Shown: piece by piece, positions 1-6,682 of the stretch
Numbering within the stretch: the first letter of the stretch is position 1
Layout: every line of letters starts with the position of its first letter
NCBI GenBank assembly: GCA_016936035.1
Contig: JAFGPU010000331.1
Span: 1-9,613 of the forward strand
Length of the DNA stretch: 9,613 nt
Origin: Acidimicrobiales bacterium
GTDB taxonomy: Bacteria; Actinomycetota; Acidimicrobiia; Acidimicrobiales; VFJN01
Direction of reading: 5' to 3'
Made by a program: the position numbers and the translations under genes
The notes under the pieces: generated by a model
Database searches by the model: none
Told to the model about the DNA's origin: nothing
The model's input: the letters and a program-made list of their open reading frames with translations, nothing else

Positions 1-1926
1 GAGGTCGACGACGTCGATGCCGTGATGCCCCATCATCACCTCGGCCACCAGCTCGTTGTAGCGCTCGACCTTGGCCGGGTCGTTGATGGGGTTGCTCTGC
101 CACGAGCTCGTCGGGTCGGACGTGTCCCGGGCGCGGACGTGGGGGAACGTGAGCCAGACGACCGGCGTGCCCGGCGCCTCGAGAGCGGTGGCCACCTCGT
201 CGATCTGCGTCATCAACCAGTCGTCGTGGGTCGGATCGCCCATCTCGCGCCACTCGCCGTCGACCTCGCGCCCGTTGAGGTCGCCCAGCCCCATGAGGAT
301 CACGATGACGTCGGGCGACGACCCGGCGATGGCGCGCGGGATGTTGTCGCGCCACACGGCGCAGTCCGAGTACGTGTGGTGCTCCTCGGTGATGCCACGG
401 ATCACCCCGGGCCCGCCCACCGGGCACCCGAACGCGATGTGGCTGTCGACCCGGAAGACGTGGTCCGGCTCGTCGACGTTCCAGAAGTGGAAGCCGCTGA
501 GCAGCGAGTAGGCCACCGAGTCGCCGAGCACGAGGGCCGTGTGGGTGGCCGCGACGCCGTCGGGCGGGGCGACGGCGGCCACCGTGGGGGCCTCGGAGAC
601 GAACTGGCCGCCGCCGGCACCGCCCGCGACCGGCTGCTCGGTGAACCCCGTGGGGTGGGGCCGAACGACGAACGCGAGGGCCACGACCGCCGCCACGCCG
701 GCCGCCGCGATCGCTGCGAGGCGCACCCTCGGCAGCTCGAGCCGGAAGCGGAACGGCGACTCGACCAGCACGTACGACACCCCAGCGGCCACGAGCGTGG
801 CCCCCAAGCGCACCGCGAACAGGGGCCGGGGCGCGAGATCGACGCGGGGCGGGGCCAGCAGCAGGAACAGCGGCCAGTGGAACAGGTAGGCGGCGTAGCT
901 GACCTTGCCGACGGCCCGCAGCGGGCCGATCCCGACGACGCGGTCGAACCCGGACGACCGGGTGACCGCGGTGATGACGACCGCGGTGAGCACGGCGTTC
1001 ACGAGCGTGACCCCGCGGAAGAGGCGGGTGTCGTCGATGGCGACCGTCGACCACAGCCAGGCGAGGACCGCGAGGGCCGCCGCGCCCGCCGCGGCGAGGC
1101 CGACGCTCCGGCGCGTCGCGGTGCCGGCCCTGCGGACGGTGGGCGACGCCAGGACGAACGCCAGCACCACCCCGACGAGCAGCTCGCCCGCCCGGGTGTG
1201 GGTGCCGTAGTAGGCGATGCCGTCGTTGCCGGACCGCCCGGCGACGACGGCCGCGACCGCGAACGAGGCGGCGGCGGCCAGCCCGAACACCGTGGCCGCG
1301 CGCCGGCGGGCGCCGCGGACGATCGTCATGACGCCCCCGAACACCAGCGGGAACGCCAGGTAGAACTGCTCCTCGATGGCCAGCGACCAGAAGTGGACGA
1401 CCGGCGACGGCTCGGCGAACAGGTCGGCATAGCTGTCCTGGCCGAGGGCCAGGCGCCAGTTGGCGACGTAGCCGAGCGCCGCCAGCACGTCGCCCCGCAG
1501 GCCCGACCCCGAGCCCACCTCGAACCAGGCGTGGAGCGCCAGCACCCCGGCGAGCGTGACGAGGGCGGCCGGCAGCAGGCGGCGCGCCCGCCGCTCCCAG
1601 AACCGGGGCCAGCTCAGGCGCCCGGTCCGGGCGCGCTCGCCGATGGCCAGGGTGGTGATGAGGAACCCTGACAGCGTGAAGAACGACGACACACCCAGGT
1701 AGCCACCCCGGGCGCTGCCGAAGCCGTGATGGAAGGCGAGGACCGCGAGCAGGGCGATGGCGCGCAGGCCGTCGAGCCCGGGCAGGTAGCCGAGCGCCTG
1801 TGGCCCGGGGGCGGCAGCAGCTGCGGCGGGCGGGGGCGCGTGCTCGACCACCGGGTCCGGGTCGACGACGGCGGTGGCCCCGTCGACCGCTCCGGCGCGC
1901 TCGCGCGGCGCTGCAGCTGTCCCCAC
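1..1926 (-). CDS. AT3-family membrane acyltransferase with SGNH domain (C-terminus cut by window edge)
   Basis: A likely OafA/YrhL-type acyltransferase that moves acyl groups (typically acetyl) across the membrane onto a surface glycan; the substrate is unknown. The 642 visible residues read without a stop to the window edge. After a Pro/Ala-rich cytosolic leader (about 1-45) comes the AT3 domain (about 46-422). It has the R-X10-H signature (R55, H66), an Arg-rich RRARR loop, the WSLAIEEQFY motif (E185, E186) and about 10-12 hydrophobic segments, the last near 403-422. An extracytoplasmic SGNH/GDSL-like domain follows, with LGDS (G468-D469-S470) and a GLGDLNGRE block. The catalytic DxxH block would lie beyond the left edge. 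The GTG start at 1926 is chosen because GGAGG lies 6 nt upstream; another in-frame GTG at 1959 lacks this, and a TAA closes the frame at 1989. The gene lies 117 bp downstream of a paralog on the same strand and may be cotranscribed with it. The family is certain; the substrate is not. Confidence 0.93.
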   Translation of the reverse strand, partial: MGTAAAPRERAGAVDGATAVVDPDPVVEHAPPPAAAAAAPGPQALGYLPGLDGLRAIALLAVLAFHHGFGSARGGYLGVSSFFTLSGFLITTLAIGERARTGRLSWPRFWERRARRLLPAALVTLAGVLALHAWFEVGSGSGLRGDVLAALGYVANWRLALGQDSYADLFAEPSPVVHFWSLAIEEQFYLAFPLVFGGVMTIVRGARRRAATVFGLAAAASFAVAAVVAGRSGNDGIAYYGTHTRAGELLVGVVLAFVLASPTVRRAGTATRRSVGLAAAGAAALAVLAWLWSTVAIDDTRLFRGVTLVNAVLTAVVITAVTRSSGFDRVVGIGPLRAVGKVSYAAYLFHWPLFLLLAPPRVDLAPRPLFAVRLGATLVAAGVSYVLVESPFRFRLELPRVRLAAIAAAGVAAVVALAFVVRPHPTGFTEQPVAGGAGGGQFVSEAPTVAAVAPPDGVAATHTALVLGDSVAYSLLSGFHFWNVDEPDHVFRVDSHIAFGCPVGGPGVIRGITEEHHTYSDCAVWRDNIPRAIAGSSPDVIVILMGLGDLNGREVDGEWREMGDPTHDDWLMTQIDEVATALEAPGTPVVWLTFPHVRARDTSDPTSSWQSNPINDPAKVERYNELVAEVMMGHHGIDVVDL

Positions 1927-1937
1927 TCTCGTCCTCC
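1927..1937 (-). promoter_or_regulatory. Shine-Dalgarno site of the first acyltransferase
   Basis: On the minus strand GGAGG (1937-1933) is followed by a 6-nt spacer and the GTG at 1926-1924. It decides the start, because no ATG is available between the in-frame TAA at 1989 and the AT3 domain. Confidence 0.75.
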
Positions 1938-1983
1938 CCCACGGCCCGCCCCCTGCCACTGCCGCGTGGCGTGCCGGGCGGAG

Positions 1984-2002
1984 AGGTTACCACCGGGTCA
2001 CC
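1984..2002 (-). promoter_or_regulatory. Paired GGTNACC boxes with a possible -10, upstream of the first acyltransferase
   Basis: Two self-complementary GGTNACC heptamers (GGTTACC at 1985-1991 and GGTCACC at 1996-2002, plus strand) start exactly 11 bp apart, one helical turn. On the minus strand TAACCT (1989-1984) fits the TANNNT -10 pattern and would place a transcript start about 50 nt before the GTG. No convincing -35 is seen 17-18 bp upstream. This may be an internal promoter or operator between the two acyltransferase genes. The call rests on the sequence pattern alone. Confidence 0.3.
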
Positions 2003-2043
2003 ACCCCTGGCGGTGCCGTCGTGACGCGGGGGTGCCGGGCGCG

Positions 2044-4749
2044 TCAGCCGCCGGGCGCCGTCTCGGCTTCGCCGCCGCCGCTGCCCTCGTCCTCGCCTTC
2101 GGCGCCGGCGCCGGTCACCTCGAACACCTTGGGGACGAGCCAGCCGGCGGCGCGCACCGCGCCGTCCTCGGTGAGGTCGCCGCCCTCGGCCCGCACACCG
2201 GGGTTGAACTCGCCTCGCGCGAGCTGGTGGCCCCACGCGTCGAGGTCGATCACCGTGAAGCCCTCGCGGTCGGCGACGTCGCGGAGGATGTCGTTGAACC
2301 GGTCGACGCGGGCCGGGTCGTTCTCGGCCACGTCGGTCCAGTCGCCCTCGAGGTCGCCGGCGGGAGGCACCCGCACGTGCAGCGAGGTGGCCCACAGCAC
2401 CGGCGCGTCCGCACGGGCGAGGGTGTCGGCCAGGTCGGTGAGGTGCTGGCGCAGCCAGCTGTCGTAGACCGGGTCGCCGAGGTGCAGCCACTGCTGGTCG
2501 ATCTCGCGCGCCGCCAGGTCGCCGACGCCCGGCACGACCACCACGACGTCCGCATCGGCCTGGTCGAGCAGGTGGGGCAGGCGAGGCCCGAAGCCGTCGC
2601 AGTCGGTGCTGTCGCCGATGATCTCGCCGGCGATGCGCACCGGTCCGGGCCCCGAGAGCGGGCAGTCGGGCGCCAGGTGCGTGTGCACCCGGACCTGCTC
2701 GGACGTGTTCTCGGCGTTCCACGCCTCGATGCCCTGTGGCAACCCGCTGGCGAACGAGCCCCCCACGAGCGCGATCGAGGCGGCCTCGTCGCCGGTGGGC
2801 ACCACGACGTCGAGGGCGCCGGGCCCGTTGCCGTCGCCGATCGTGAGCGTGACTCCGGCGGGTGGCTGCTCCGGCAGCACCAGGGCCGCCACGGCCACCA
2901 GCGCCAGGCTGACGACGAGCCCGATCGCCAGTCGGGGCCGGGGCAGGCGCAGCTTGCGCCGGAACGGCTGCTCGAGCCCGTAGGTGAGCAGGGCGGCGGC
3001 CGCGAGCGACACGCCGACCCGCGCCACGAACAGCAGCGGCCCGTCGACACCGACGAGGTCTTCGTCCACCAGCAGGAACAGTGGCCAGTGGAGCAGGTAC
3101 GCGGCGTAGCTGACCTTACCGATCGTGCGGAACGGCAGGCTGCCCAGCAGGTCAGCCGCCGGCCCCGGGATGGTCACCGCGAAGATCAGCCAGGCCGTGA
3201 GCAGGGCGTTGAGGGCGGTCACCCCCGCGAACAGGTTGCTGCTGTAGAGGCCGGTCGAGTGCCAGAGCCACACCAGCGCCACGAGCGCCACCGGTGCCCC
3301 GTACCGTACGACCTGGGCGCCGTTGGGCGACTCGACCGACCGGCGCACGCCCGGGCTCAGCAGCATGTACGCGAGCACGACGCCCACCAGCAGCTCGCCG
3401 ACCCGGGTGTGGGTGCCGAAGTAGGCCATGCCGTCGTTGCCGGTGCGGTCGGCGGTCGCCCACGCACCGACGAAGCTGCCCGCCGCCGCGAGCGCGAACA
3501 CCGCGCCCGCGGTGCGCCACCGCTTGCCGGTCACGGCCATCAGGCCGACGAACACCAGCGGGAACAGCACGGTGATCTGGACGAGCACCGACATCGACCA
3601 GAGGTGCTGCACCGAGGACGGATCGGTGAGCACGCTGGCGAACCCGTCGCCCCCGACGACGTAGTGCCAGTTCAGGACCTGTCCGAGTGCGGCGAGCACG
3701 TCGCCGCGGAACCCGGGGCCGGAACCCACGCGCAGGGTGGTCTGCAGCACGACGACCAACGCGATGACGGCCACCAGCGCGGGGACGATGCGGCGGGCGC
3801 GGAGCTCCCACACCCGCGCGAGGTCGAGCCGCCCGTTCTGGGCCCACTCGGCCAGGGCCAGCGTCGCGACGAGGAAGCCGGACAGGGTGAAGAAGCTCGA
3901 GATGCCGAGGAAACCCCCGCGCGCGACCTCGAAGCCGTGGTGGAACGCCATGACGGCGAGCAGCGCGATCGCCCGGATGCCGTCGAAGCCACCCAGGTAG
4001 GGGAGCTCGGGCCGGGGGCCGCTGGCCGGCGCCGTCCGCTTCCCGCGGGTACGCCGGGGCGCCCGCTCGGCCCGGCGGTCGGCGTCGCCGTCGTGGTGGA
4101 GGTCGTCGTCGCGCAGGCCGTCGTCGCGCAAGCCGTCGCCGCCGCCCGGACGTGCGCGCGTCTGTGGGGGTGCGCCCTGCCATCCCTGGTCGAGCGCCGC
4201 GGCACCGGGGCGACCGGGGCGCCGCCCCGAGCCGCGCTGCGGCGGCACGGGACCACGTCCTGCCGGCGGCCCAGCAGGCCGTCGCGCCGCCCGGCGCTCC
4301 GGGGCGGGCGCGTCCGGCGCGCCCGCGGCGTGCGCCTGCCGGCGGGCCTCGGCCTGGCGCTGGCGCCAACCGCTGAGCTCGCTGGGATCGGACAGGTCGT
4401 CGTCCCAGCGGGCGGCGCGGCCCGGGTCGACCGGCGCGCGGCGCGCCCGGGGGTCGGGTGACGGCCGGCGCAGGGGCGGGGCGCCCTCGTCGTACCCGCC
4501 GGGGCGCCCGGCGCGTCCACCACGGCCGGCGCGACCGGCGCGGCGGGGGTCGTCGCCACGAGGGGCCGCGCCCCGCCGGCCGTCGCCGCGGGTGTCGTTG
4601 CGGCCGCGCGCCGCCTCGCTGCCACGCATCCGGTCGCGCTCGGCCCGTGCCCGCTCGGCCCGCGCGCGCGCGGCTCGCTCCGCAGCGACTCGCTCGGCAG
4701 CGGCACGGTCGCCCCGCCGCCCGGACGGCGGTGGTTGCGAAGCGCTCAG
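2044..4749 (-). CDS. AT3-SGNH acyltransferase paralog with degenerate active sites and Arg-rich N-terminal extension
   Basis: About 901 residues from a CTG start. Residues 1-245 are low-complexity, rich in Arg, Ala, Pro and Gly, with an Ala/Glu/Arg helix-like stretch near 15-42; this part is predicted cytosolic and disordered. The AT3 membrane domain (about 250-625) keeps R-X10-H (R259, H270), the RARR loop and the GTHTRVGELLVGVVLA block. However, the signature that reads WSLAIEEQFY in the neighbour is WSMSVLVQIT here (W384-T393), so both Glu are gone. The extracytoplasmic SGNH domain (about 655-880) has GGS (663-665) instead of GDS, and RAEGGDLT where the family usually has a DGVHLT-like block, putting D858 at the catalytic His position. 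The flanks align with the neighbour without gaps and the frame is open, so this is substitution, not frameshift. The tail is Gly/Glu-rich. It is probably a pseudoenzyme or partner subunit of the downstream paralog; a changed activity is possible. Confidence 0.9.
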   Translation of the reverse strand: MSASQPPPSGRRGDRAAAERVAAERAARARAERARAERDRMRGSEAARGRNDTRGDGRRGAAPRGDDPRRAGRAGRGGRAGRPGGYDEGAPPLRRPSPDPRARRAPVDPGRAARWDDDLSDPSELSGWRQRQAEARRQAHAAGAPDAPAPERRAARRPAGPPAGRGPVPPQRGSGRRPGRPGAAALDQGWQGAPPQTRARPGGGDGLRDDGLRDDDLHHDGDADRRAERAPRRTRGKRTAPASGPRPELPYLGGFDGIRAIALLAVMAFHHGFEVARGGFLGISSFFTLSGFLVATLALAEWAQNGRLDLARVWELRARRIVPALVAVIALVVVLQTTLRVGSGPGFRGDVLAALGQVLNWHYVVGGDGFASVLTDPSSVQHLWSMSVLVQITVLFPLVFVGLMAVTGKRWRTAGAVFALAAAGSFVGAWATADRTGNDGMAYFGTHTRVGELLVGVVLAYMLLSPGVRRSVESPNGAQVVRYGAPVALVALVWLWHSTGLYSSNLFAGVTALNALLTAWLIFAVTIPGPAADLLGSLPFRTIGKVSYAAYLLHWPLFLLVDEDLVGVDGPLLFVARVGVSLAAAALLTYGLEQPFRRKLRLPRPRLAIGLVVSLALVAVAALVLPEQPPAGVTLTIGDGNGPGALDVVVPTGDEAASIALVGGSFASGLPQGIEAWNAENTSEQVRVHTHLAPDCPLSGPGPVRIAGEIIGDSTDCDGFGPRLPHLLDQADADVVVVVPGVGDLAAREIDQQWLHLGDPVYDSWLRQHLTDLADTLARADAPVLWATSLHVRVPPAGDLEGDWTDVAENDPARVDRFNDILRDVADREGFTVIDLDAWGHQLARGEFNPGVRAEGGDLTEDGAVRAAGWLVPKVFEVTGAGAEGEDEGSGGGEAETAPGG
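4105..4134 (-). repeat. 15-bp tandem repeat, two copies, inside the N-terminal extension
   Basis: Two adjacent 15-bp units (4105-4119 and 4120-4134) differ at one base and encode GLRDD twice; the next residues start a third, diverged unit. This suggests that the extension of the second acyltransferase grows by slippage and is under weak constraint. Confidence 0.8.
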
Positions 4750-4761
4750 CGTCGTTCCTCC
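4747..4761 (-). promoter_or_regulatory. Shine-Dalgarno site and CTG start of the second acyltransferase
   Basis: On the minus strand GGAGG (4761-4757) is followed by a 7-nt spacer and CTG (4749-4747), which opens the frame as L-S-A-S-Q. The upstream in-frame GTGs (4869, 4848, 4800, 4791) lack such a site, and the one at 4869 falls inside the predicted promoter. The first in-frame ATG (4629) lies within the Ala/Arg/Glu helix and has no purine tract before it. CTG is therefore the best-supported start, though unusual. Confidence 0.6.
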
Positions 4762-4786
4762 AGACTGGTGGCGGTGCCAGGGGGCG

Positions 4787-4802
4787 GTCACCTCAGTCAC
4801 CT
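4787..4802. repeat. Direct repeat GTCACCT, period 9 bp, in the leader of the second acyltransferase
   Basis: GTCACCT occurs at 4787-4793 and again at 4796-4802 (AGGTGAC on the coding strand). It lies between the predicted promoter and the Shine-Dalgarno site, so it could be a protein-binding box or a leader element. GGTGACC also occurs before the downstream paralog. Confidence 0.35.
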
Positions 4803-4839
4803 GCGCCCCGACGATGGCCCGCCTGATCGGACGGGCAAG

Positions 4840-4868
4840 ACTATCCACCCCTGCGCGCGGCCTGTCCA
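4840..4868 (-). promoter_or_regulatory. Predicted sigma-70-type promoter for the acyltransferase genes
   Basis: On the minus strand TGGACA (4868-4863, 5 of 6 to TTGACA) is separated by exactly 17 bp from GATAGT (4845-4840, 4 of 6 to TATAAT). Transcription would start near 4833 and give a leader of about 85 nt before the CTG. That places the GTG at 4869 upstream of the transcript and supports the shorter reading frame. Confidence 0.5.
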
Positions 4869-4939
4869 CCAGAGCATTGCACGACGATGGGCGGTCCGGG
4901 GGGGACCTCTGCCCCCCGAAGAACGCTGTCAGCGTCGTT

Positions 4940-4967
4940 CACGACCGGCAGTAGCCTGCCGGTCGTG
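4940..4967. promoter_or_regulatory. Perfect palindrome over the -10 and GTG start of metG
   Basis: The arms CACGACCGGCA (4940-4950) and TGCCGGTCGTG (4957-4967) are perfect 11-bp reverse complements around a 6-bp centre, GTAGCC. The right arm ends in the GTG start of metG. A TANNNT -10 (TAGCCT, 4952-4957) sits in the centre, 7 bp before the GTG. As DNA this is placed like a repressor operator. If transcription began further upstream, the RNA hairpin would bury the start codon. Confidence 0.6.
4952..4965 (+). promoter_or_regulatory. metG: Probable -10 element giving a leaderless metG transcript
   Basis: TAGCCT (4952-4957) matches the actinobacterial TANNNT -10 pattern and is followed 7 nt later by the GTG at 4965. 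A start at 4965 would give a leaderless mRNA, common in actinobacteria. No Shine-Dalgarno sequence precedes the GTG, which fits. A clear -35 is not seen; CTGTCA at 4926-4931 is too far away (20 bp). Confidence 0.45.
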
Positions 4968-6482
4968 GCCCGCTTCTACGTGACGACCCCCATCTACTAC
5001 GTCAACGACGTGCCGCACATCGGCCACGCCTACACCACGGTCGTCGCCGACGCGCTCGCCCGCTGGCACCGGCTGATCGGCGACGACACCTTCTTCCTCA
5101 CCGGCACCGACGAGCACGGTCTGAAGGTGCAGCGGGCCGCCGAGGCCAACGCCGTCACACCCCGCGAGTGGGCCGACCGCACCTCCGAGCGCTTCCGCGA
5201 GGCGTGGGCGCAGCTCGACATCTCCAACGACGACTTCATCCGCACCAGCGAGCCTCGCCACCACGCCGCGGTGCAGACGATCCTGCAGCGCGTGTACGAC
5301 AACGGCCACATCGAGATGGGCACCTACGAGGGCCTGTACTGCGTGTCGTGCGAGGCCTACTACACCGTCGACGACCTGATCGACGGCGATCGGTGCCCCA
5401 TCCACGACCGGCCGGTCGAGCACGTGAAGGAGGACAACTACTTCTTCAAGCTCTCCCGGTTCACCCAGCCGCTGCTCGACTGGTACGCCGACCACCCCGA
5501 CTTCGTCCGGCCCGAGACCAAGCGCAACGAGGCCCTCGGCTTCATCCGCGGCGGCCTGGACGACTTCTCGATCAGCCGCAGCTCGATCAGCTGGGGCGTG
5601 CCGCTCCCGTGGGACCCCGGCCACGTCACCTACGTGTGGTTCGACGCCCTGGTCAACTACCTCACGGCGGTGGGCTACGGCGACGACCCGCAGCGCTTCG
5701 CCGCCTGGTGGCCGGCGGCGCACCACATCATCGGCAAGGACATCCTGCGGTTCCACTGCGTGTACTGGCCGGCGATGCTCATGGCGGCCGACATCGACCC
5801 ACCGGTGGACGTCACCGTGCACGGGTTCCTGCTCGTCGGCGGCGAGAAGATGAGCAAGACCCGCCTGAACCAGATCGCACCGGCCGACCTGCTCGGCGAG
5901 TTCGGCGTGGACGGGTTCCGCTACCACTTCCTGCGTGACACGCCGGTCGGGCCCGACGGCGACTTCAGCTACGAACGCATGATCGACCGCTACAACGGCG
6001 ACCTGGCCAACAACTTCGGCAACCTGCTCTCGCGGGTCGCCACCGTCGTCGGCAAGAAGTGCGAGGGGGTGGGGCCCGCCCCGCGCCCCGACAGCCCGCT
6101 GGCCGTGGTGGCGGCCGAGGCCTACCGGGCGACGGCGCAGGCCTGGGGTGAGATGGCGCCGTCGAGCGCCCTCGAGGCCACCTGGCGGCTCATCCGCGAG
6201 ACCAACGGCCTGCTCGAGGACAACGAACCGTGGAAGATGGCGCCTGGCCCGGAGGTCGAGGCCGTGCTCGGCGACGCCCTGGAGGCGCTGCGCATCGTGG
6301 CCGTGCTGGCGAGCCCCGCACTGCCGACCGCATGCGCCGAGGCCTGGCGGCGCATCGGGCTCGAGGGCTCACCGACCGACGAGCAGCTGCCCGACGCGGC
6401 GAGCTGGGGCGGCTATCCCGGCGGGTTGCCGGTCACCAGGGGCGCGCCGCTGTTCCCCCGCCTCACGCCGACGCCGGGCTGA
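4965..6482 (+). CDS. metG: Methionyl-tRNA synthetase
   Basis: Charges tRNA-Met with methionine using ATP in the cytosol; an essential class I aminoacyl-tRNA synthetase. The 505-residue protein opens TTPIYYVNDVPHIGHAY, giving the HIGH motif at 18-21. The connective-peptide zinc knuckle has C126-x2-C129 and C144-x2-H147, an arrangement I recall from the Thermus thermophilus type. The KMSKS loop reads KMSKT (295-299). The C-terminal helical anticodon-binding domain carries the EDNEPWKM segment. There is no C-terminal EMAP/Arc1p-like tRNA-binding domain, so this is the short form. The GTG start at 4965 gives the usual family N-terminus; an in-frame ATG at 4887 would add 26 residues of non-family sequence and overlap the divergent promoter region. 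It is divergent from the acyltransferases and convergent with the downstream regulator, so it is probably monocistronic. Confidence 0.97.
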   Translation: MARFYVTTPIYYVNDVPHIGHAYTTVVADALARWHRLIGDDTFFLTGTDEHGLKVQRAAEANAVTPREWADRTSERFREAWAQLDISNDDFIRTSEPRHHAAVQTILQRVYDNGHIEMGTYEGLYCVSCEAYYTVDDLIDGDRCPIHDRPVEHVKEDNYFFKLSRFTQPLLDWYADHPDFVRPETKRNEALGFIRGGLDDFSISRSSISWGVPLPWDPGHVTYVWFDALVNYLTAVGYGDDPQRFAAWWPAAHHIIGKDILRFHCVYWPAMLMAADIDPPVDVTVHGFLLVGGEKMSKTRLNQIAPADLLGEFGVDGFRYHFLRDTPVGPDGDFSYERMIDRYNGDLANNFGNLLSRVATVVGKKCEGVGPAPRPDSPLAVVAAEAYRATAQAWGEMAPSSALEATWRLIRETNGLLEDNEPWKMAPGPEVEAVLGDALEALRIVAVLASPALPTACAEAWRRIGLEGSPTDEQLPDAASWGGYPGGLPVTRGAPLFPRLTPTPG

Positions 6483-6515
6483 CGGCGACCGGCGACCGAC
6501 ACCGACCCCCGGGGT

Positions 6516-6533
6516 CCTAACGACGCCCTAACG
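6516..6533. repeat. Direct repeat CCTAACG, 11-bp period
   Basis: CCTAACG occurs at 6516-6522 and 6527-6533, exactly 11 bp (one helical turn) apart, 33 bp after the metG stop and about 17 bp before a -35-like hexamer. Paired heptamers with this spacing are typical of OmpR/PhoB-family response-regulator sites, but no known box is matched. Confidence 0.35.
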
Positions 6534-6549
6534 CCGGGACCACCGGCGA

Positions 6550-6578
6550 GTGACATCACTGTCACATGCGCCTACCGT
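6550..6578 (+). promoter_or_regulatory. Promoter-like sequence overlapped by a palindrome, between convergent genes
   Basis: GTGACA (6550-6555, 5 of 6 to TTGACA) is separated by 17 bp from TACCGT (6573-6578, TANNNT). GTGACA is also the left arm of an inverted repeat with TGTCAC (6560-6565) around a 4-bp centre, so an operator could overlap the -35. Transcription would run rightward from about 6585 into the hairpin-rich gap and then antisense to the regulator gene. No convincing ORF starts there. Confidence 0.3.
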
Positions 6579-6585
6579 TCGACCA

Positions 6586-6605
6586 CGCCCCCTCGGCGGG
6601 GGGCG
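6586..6605. terminator. GC-rich 7-bp hairpin after metG, candidate terminator
   Basis: CGCCCCC (6586-6592) pairs with GGGGGCG (6599-6605) around a 6-nt loop. It lies about 100 nt after the metG stop and has no U tract, as is frequent in high-GC actinobacteria. It could end metG transcripts or fold at the 5' end of a transcript from the promoter-like site just upstream. Confidence 0.4.
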
Positions 6606-6615
6606 AGGCGGAGGT

Positions 6616-6652
6616 CACGGGCGGAAACCCGGCGGGCGGATGGCCGCCCGTG
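6616..6652. repeat. Inverted repeat with two competing left arms
   Basis: CACGGGCGG (6616-6624) is the exact reverse complement of CCGCCCGTG (6644-6652). A closer copy, CGGGCGG (6633-6639), can pair with CCGCCCG (6644-6650) around a 4-nt loop. The same right arm can thus form a compact hairpin or a wider one. It may be a terminator for either convergent gene or part of a structured RNA. Confidence 0.4.
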
Positions 6653-6682
6653 GCTTCGGTCACACGGCACCGGCGCACGCTG

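Noticed and set aside
1726..4461. 911-codon plus-strand open frame opposite the acyltransferases, and a 549-codon one at 22-1671
   Set aside because: Both are antisense to clearly recognisable AT3-SGNH proteins and give low-complexity Arg/Gly/Pro/His-rich translations with no family motif; long shadow frames are expected at this GC content.
2044..4749. Reading the lost motifs of the second acyltransferase as a frameshift or pseudogene
   Set aside because: The regions around WSMSVLVQIT and GGS align with the paralog without gaps, the frame is open throughout, and hydrophobicity is preserved; substitution is the better explanation.
4887..4964. Upstream ATG start for metG adding 26 residues
   Set aside because: The extension is not family-like, and the GTG at 4965 yields the standard N-terminus leading into TTPIYYVND.
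4929..5927. 332-codon minus-strand frame opposite metG
   Set aside because: metG has all synthetase motifs; the antisense product is Val/Gly/Ala-rich and unrecognisable.
6550..6565. CRP/GlxR-type binding site
   Set aside because: The GTGA and TCAC half-sites are 8 bp apart instead of the 6 bp of the CRP consensus.
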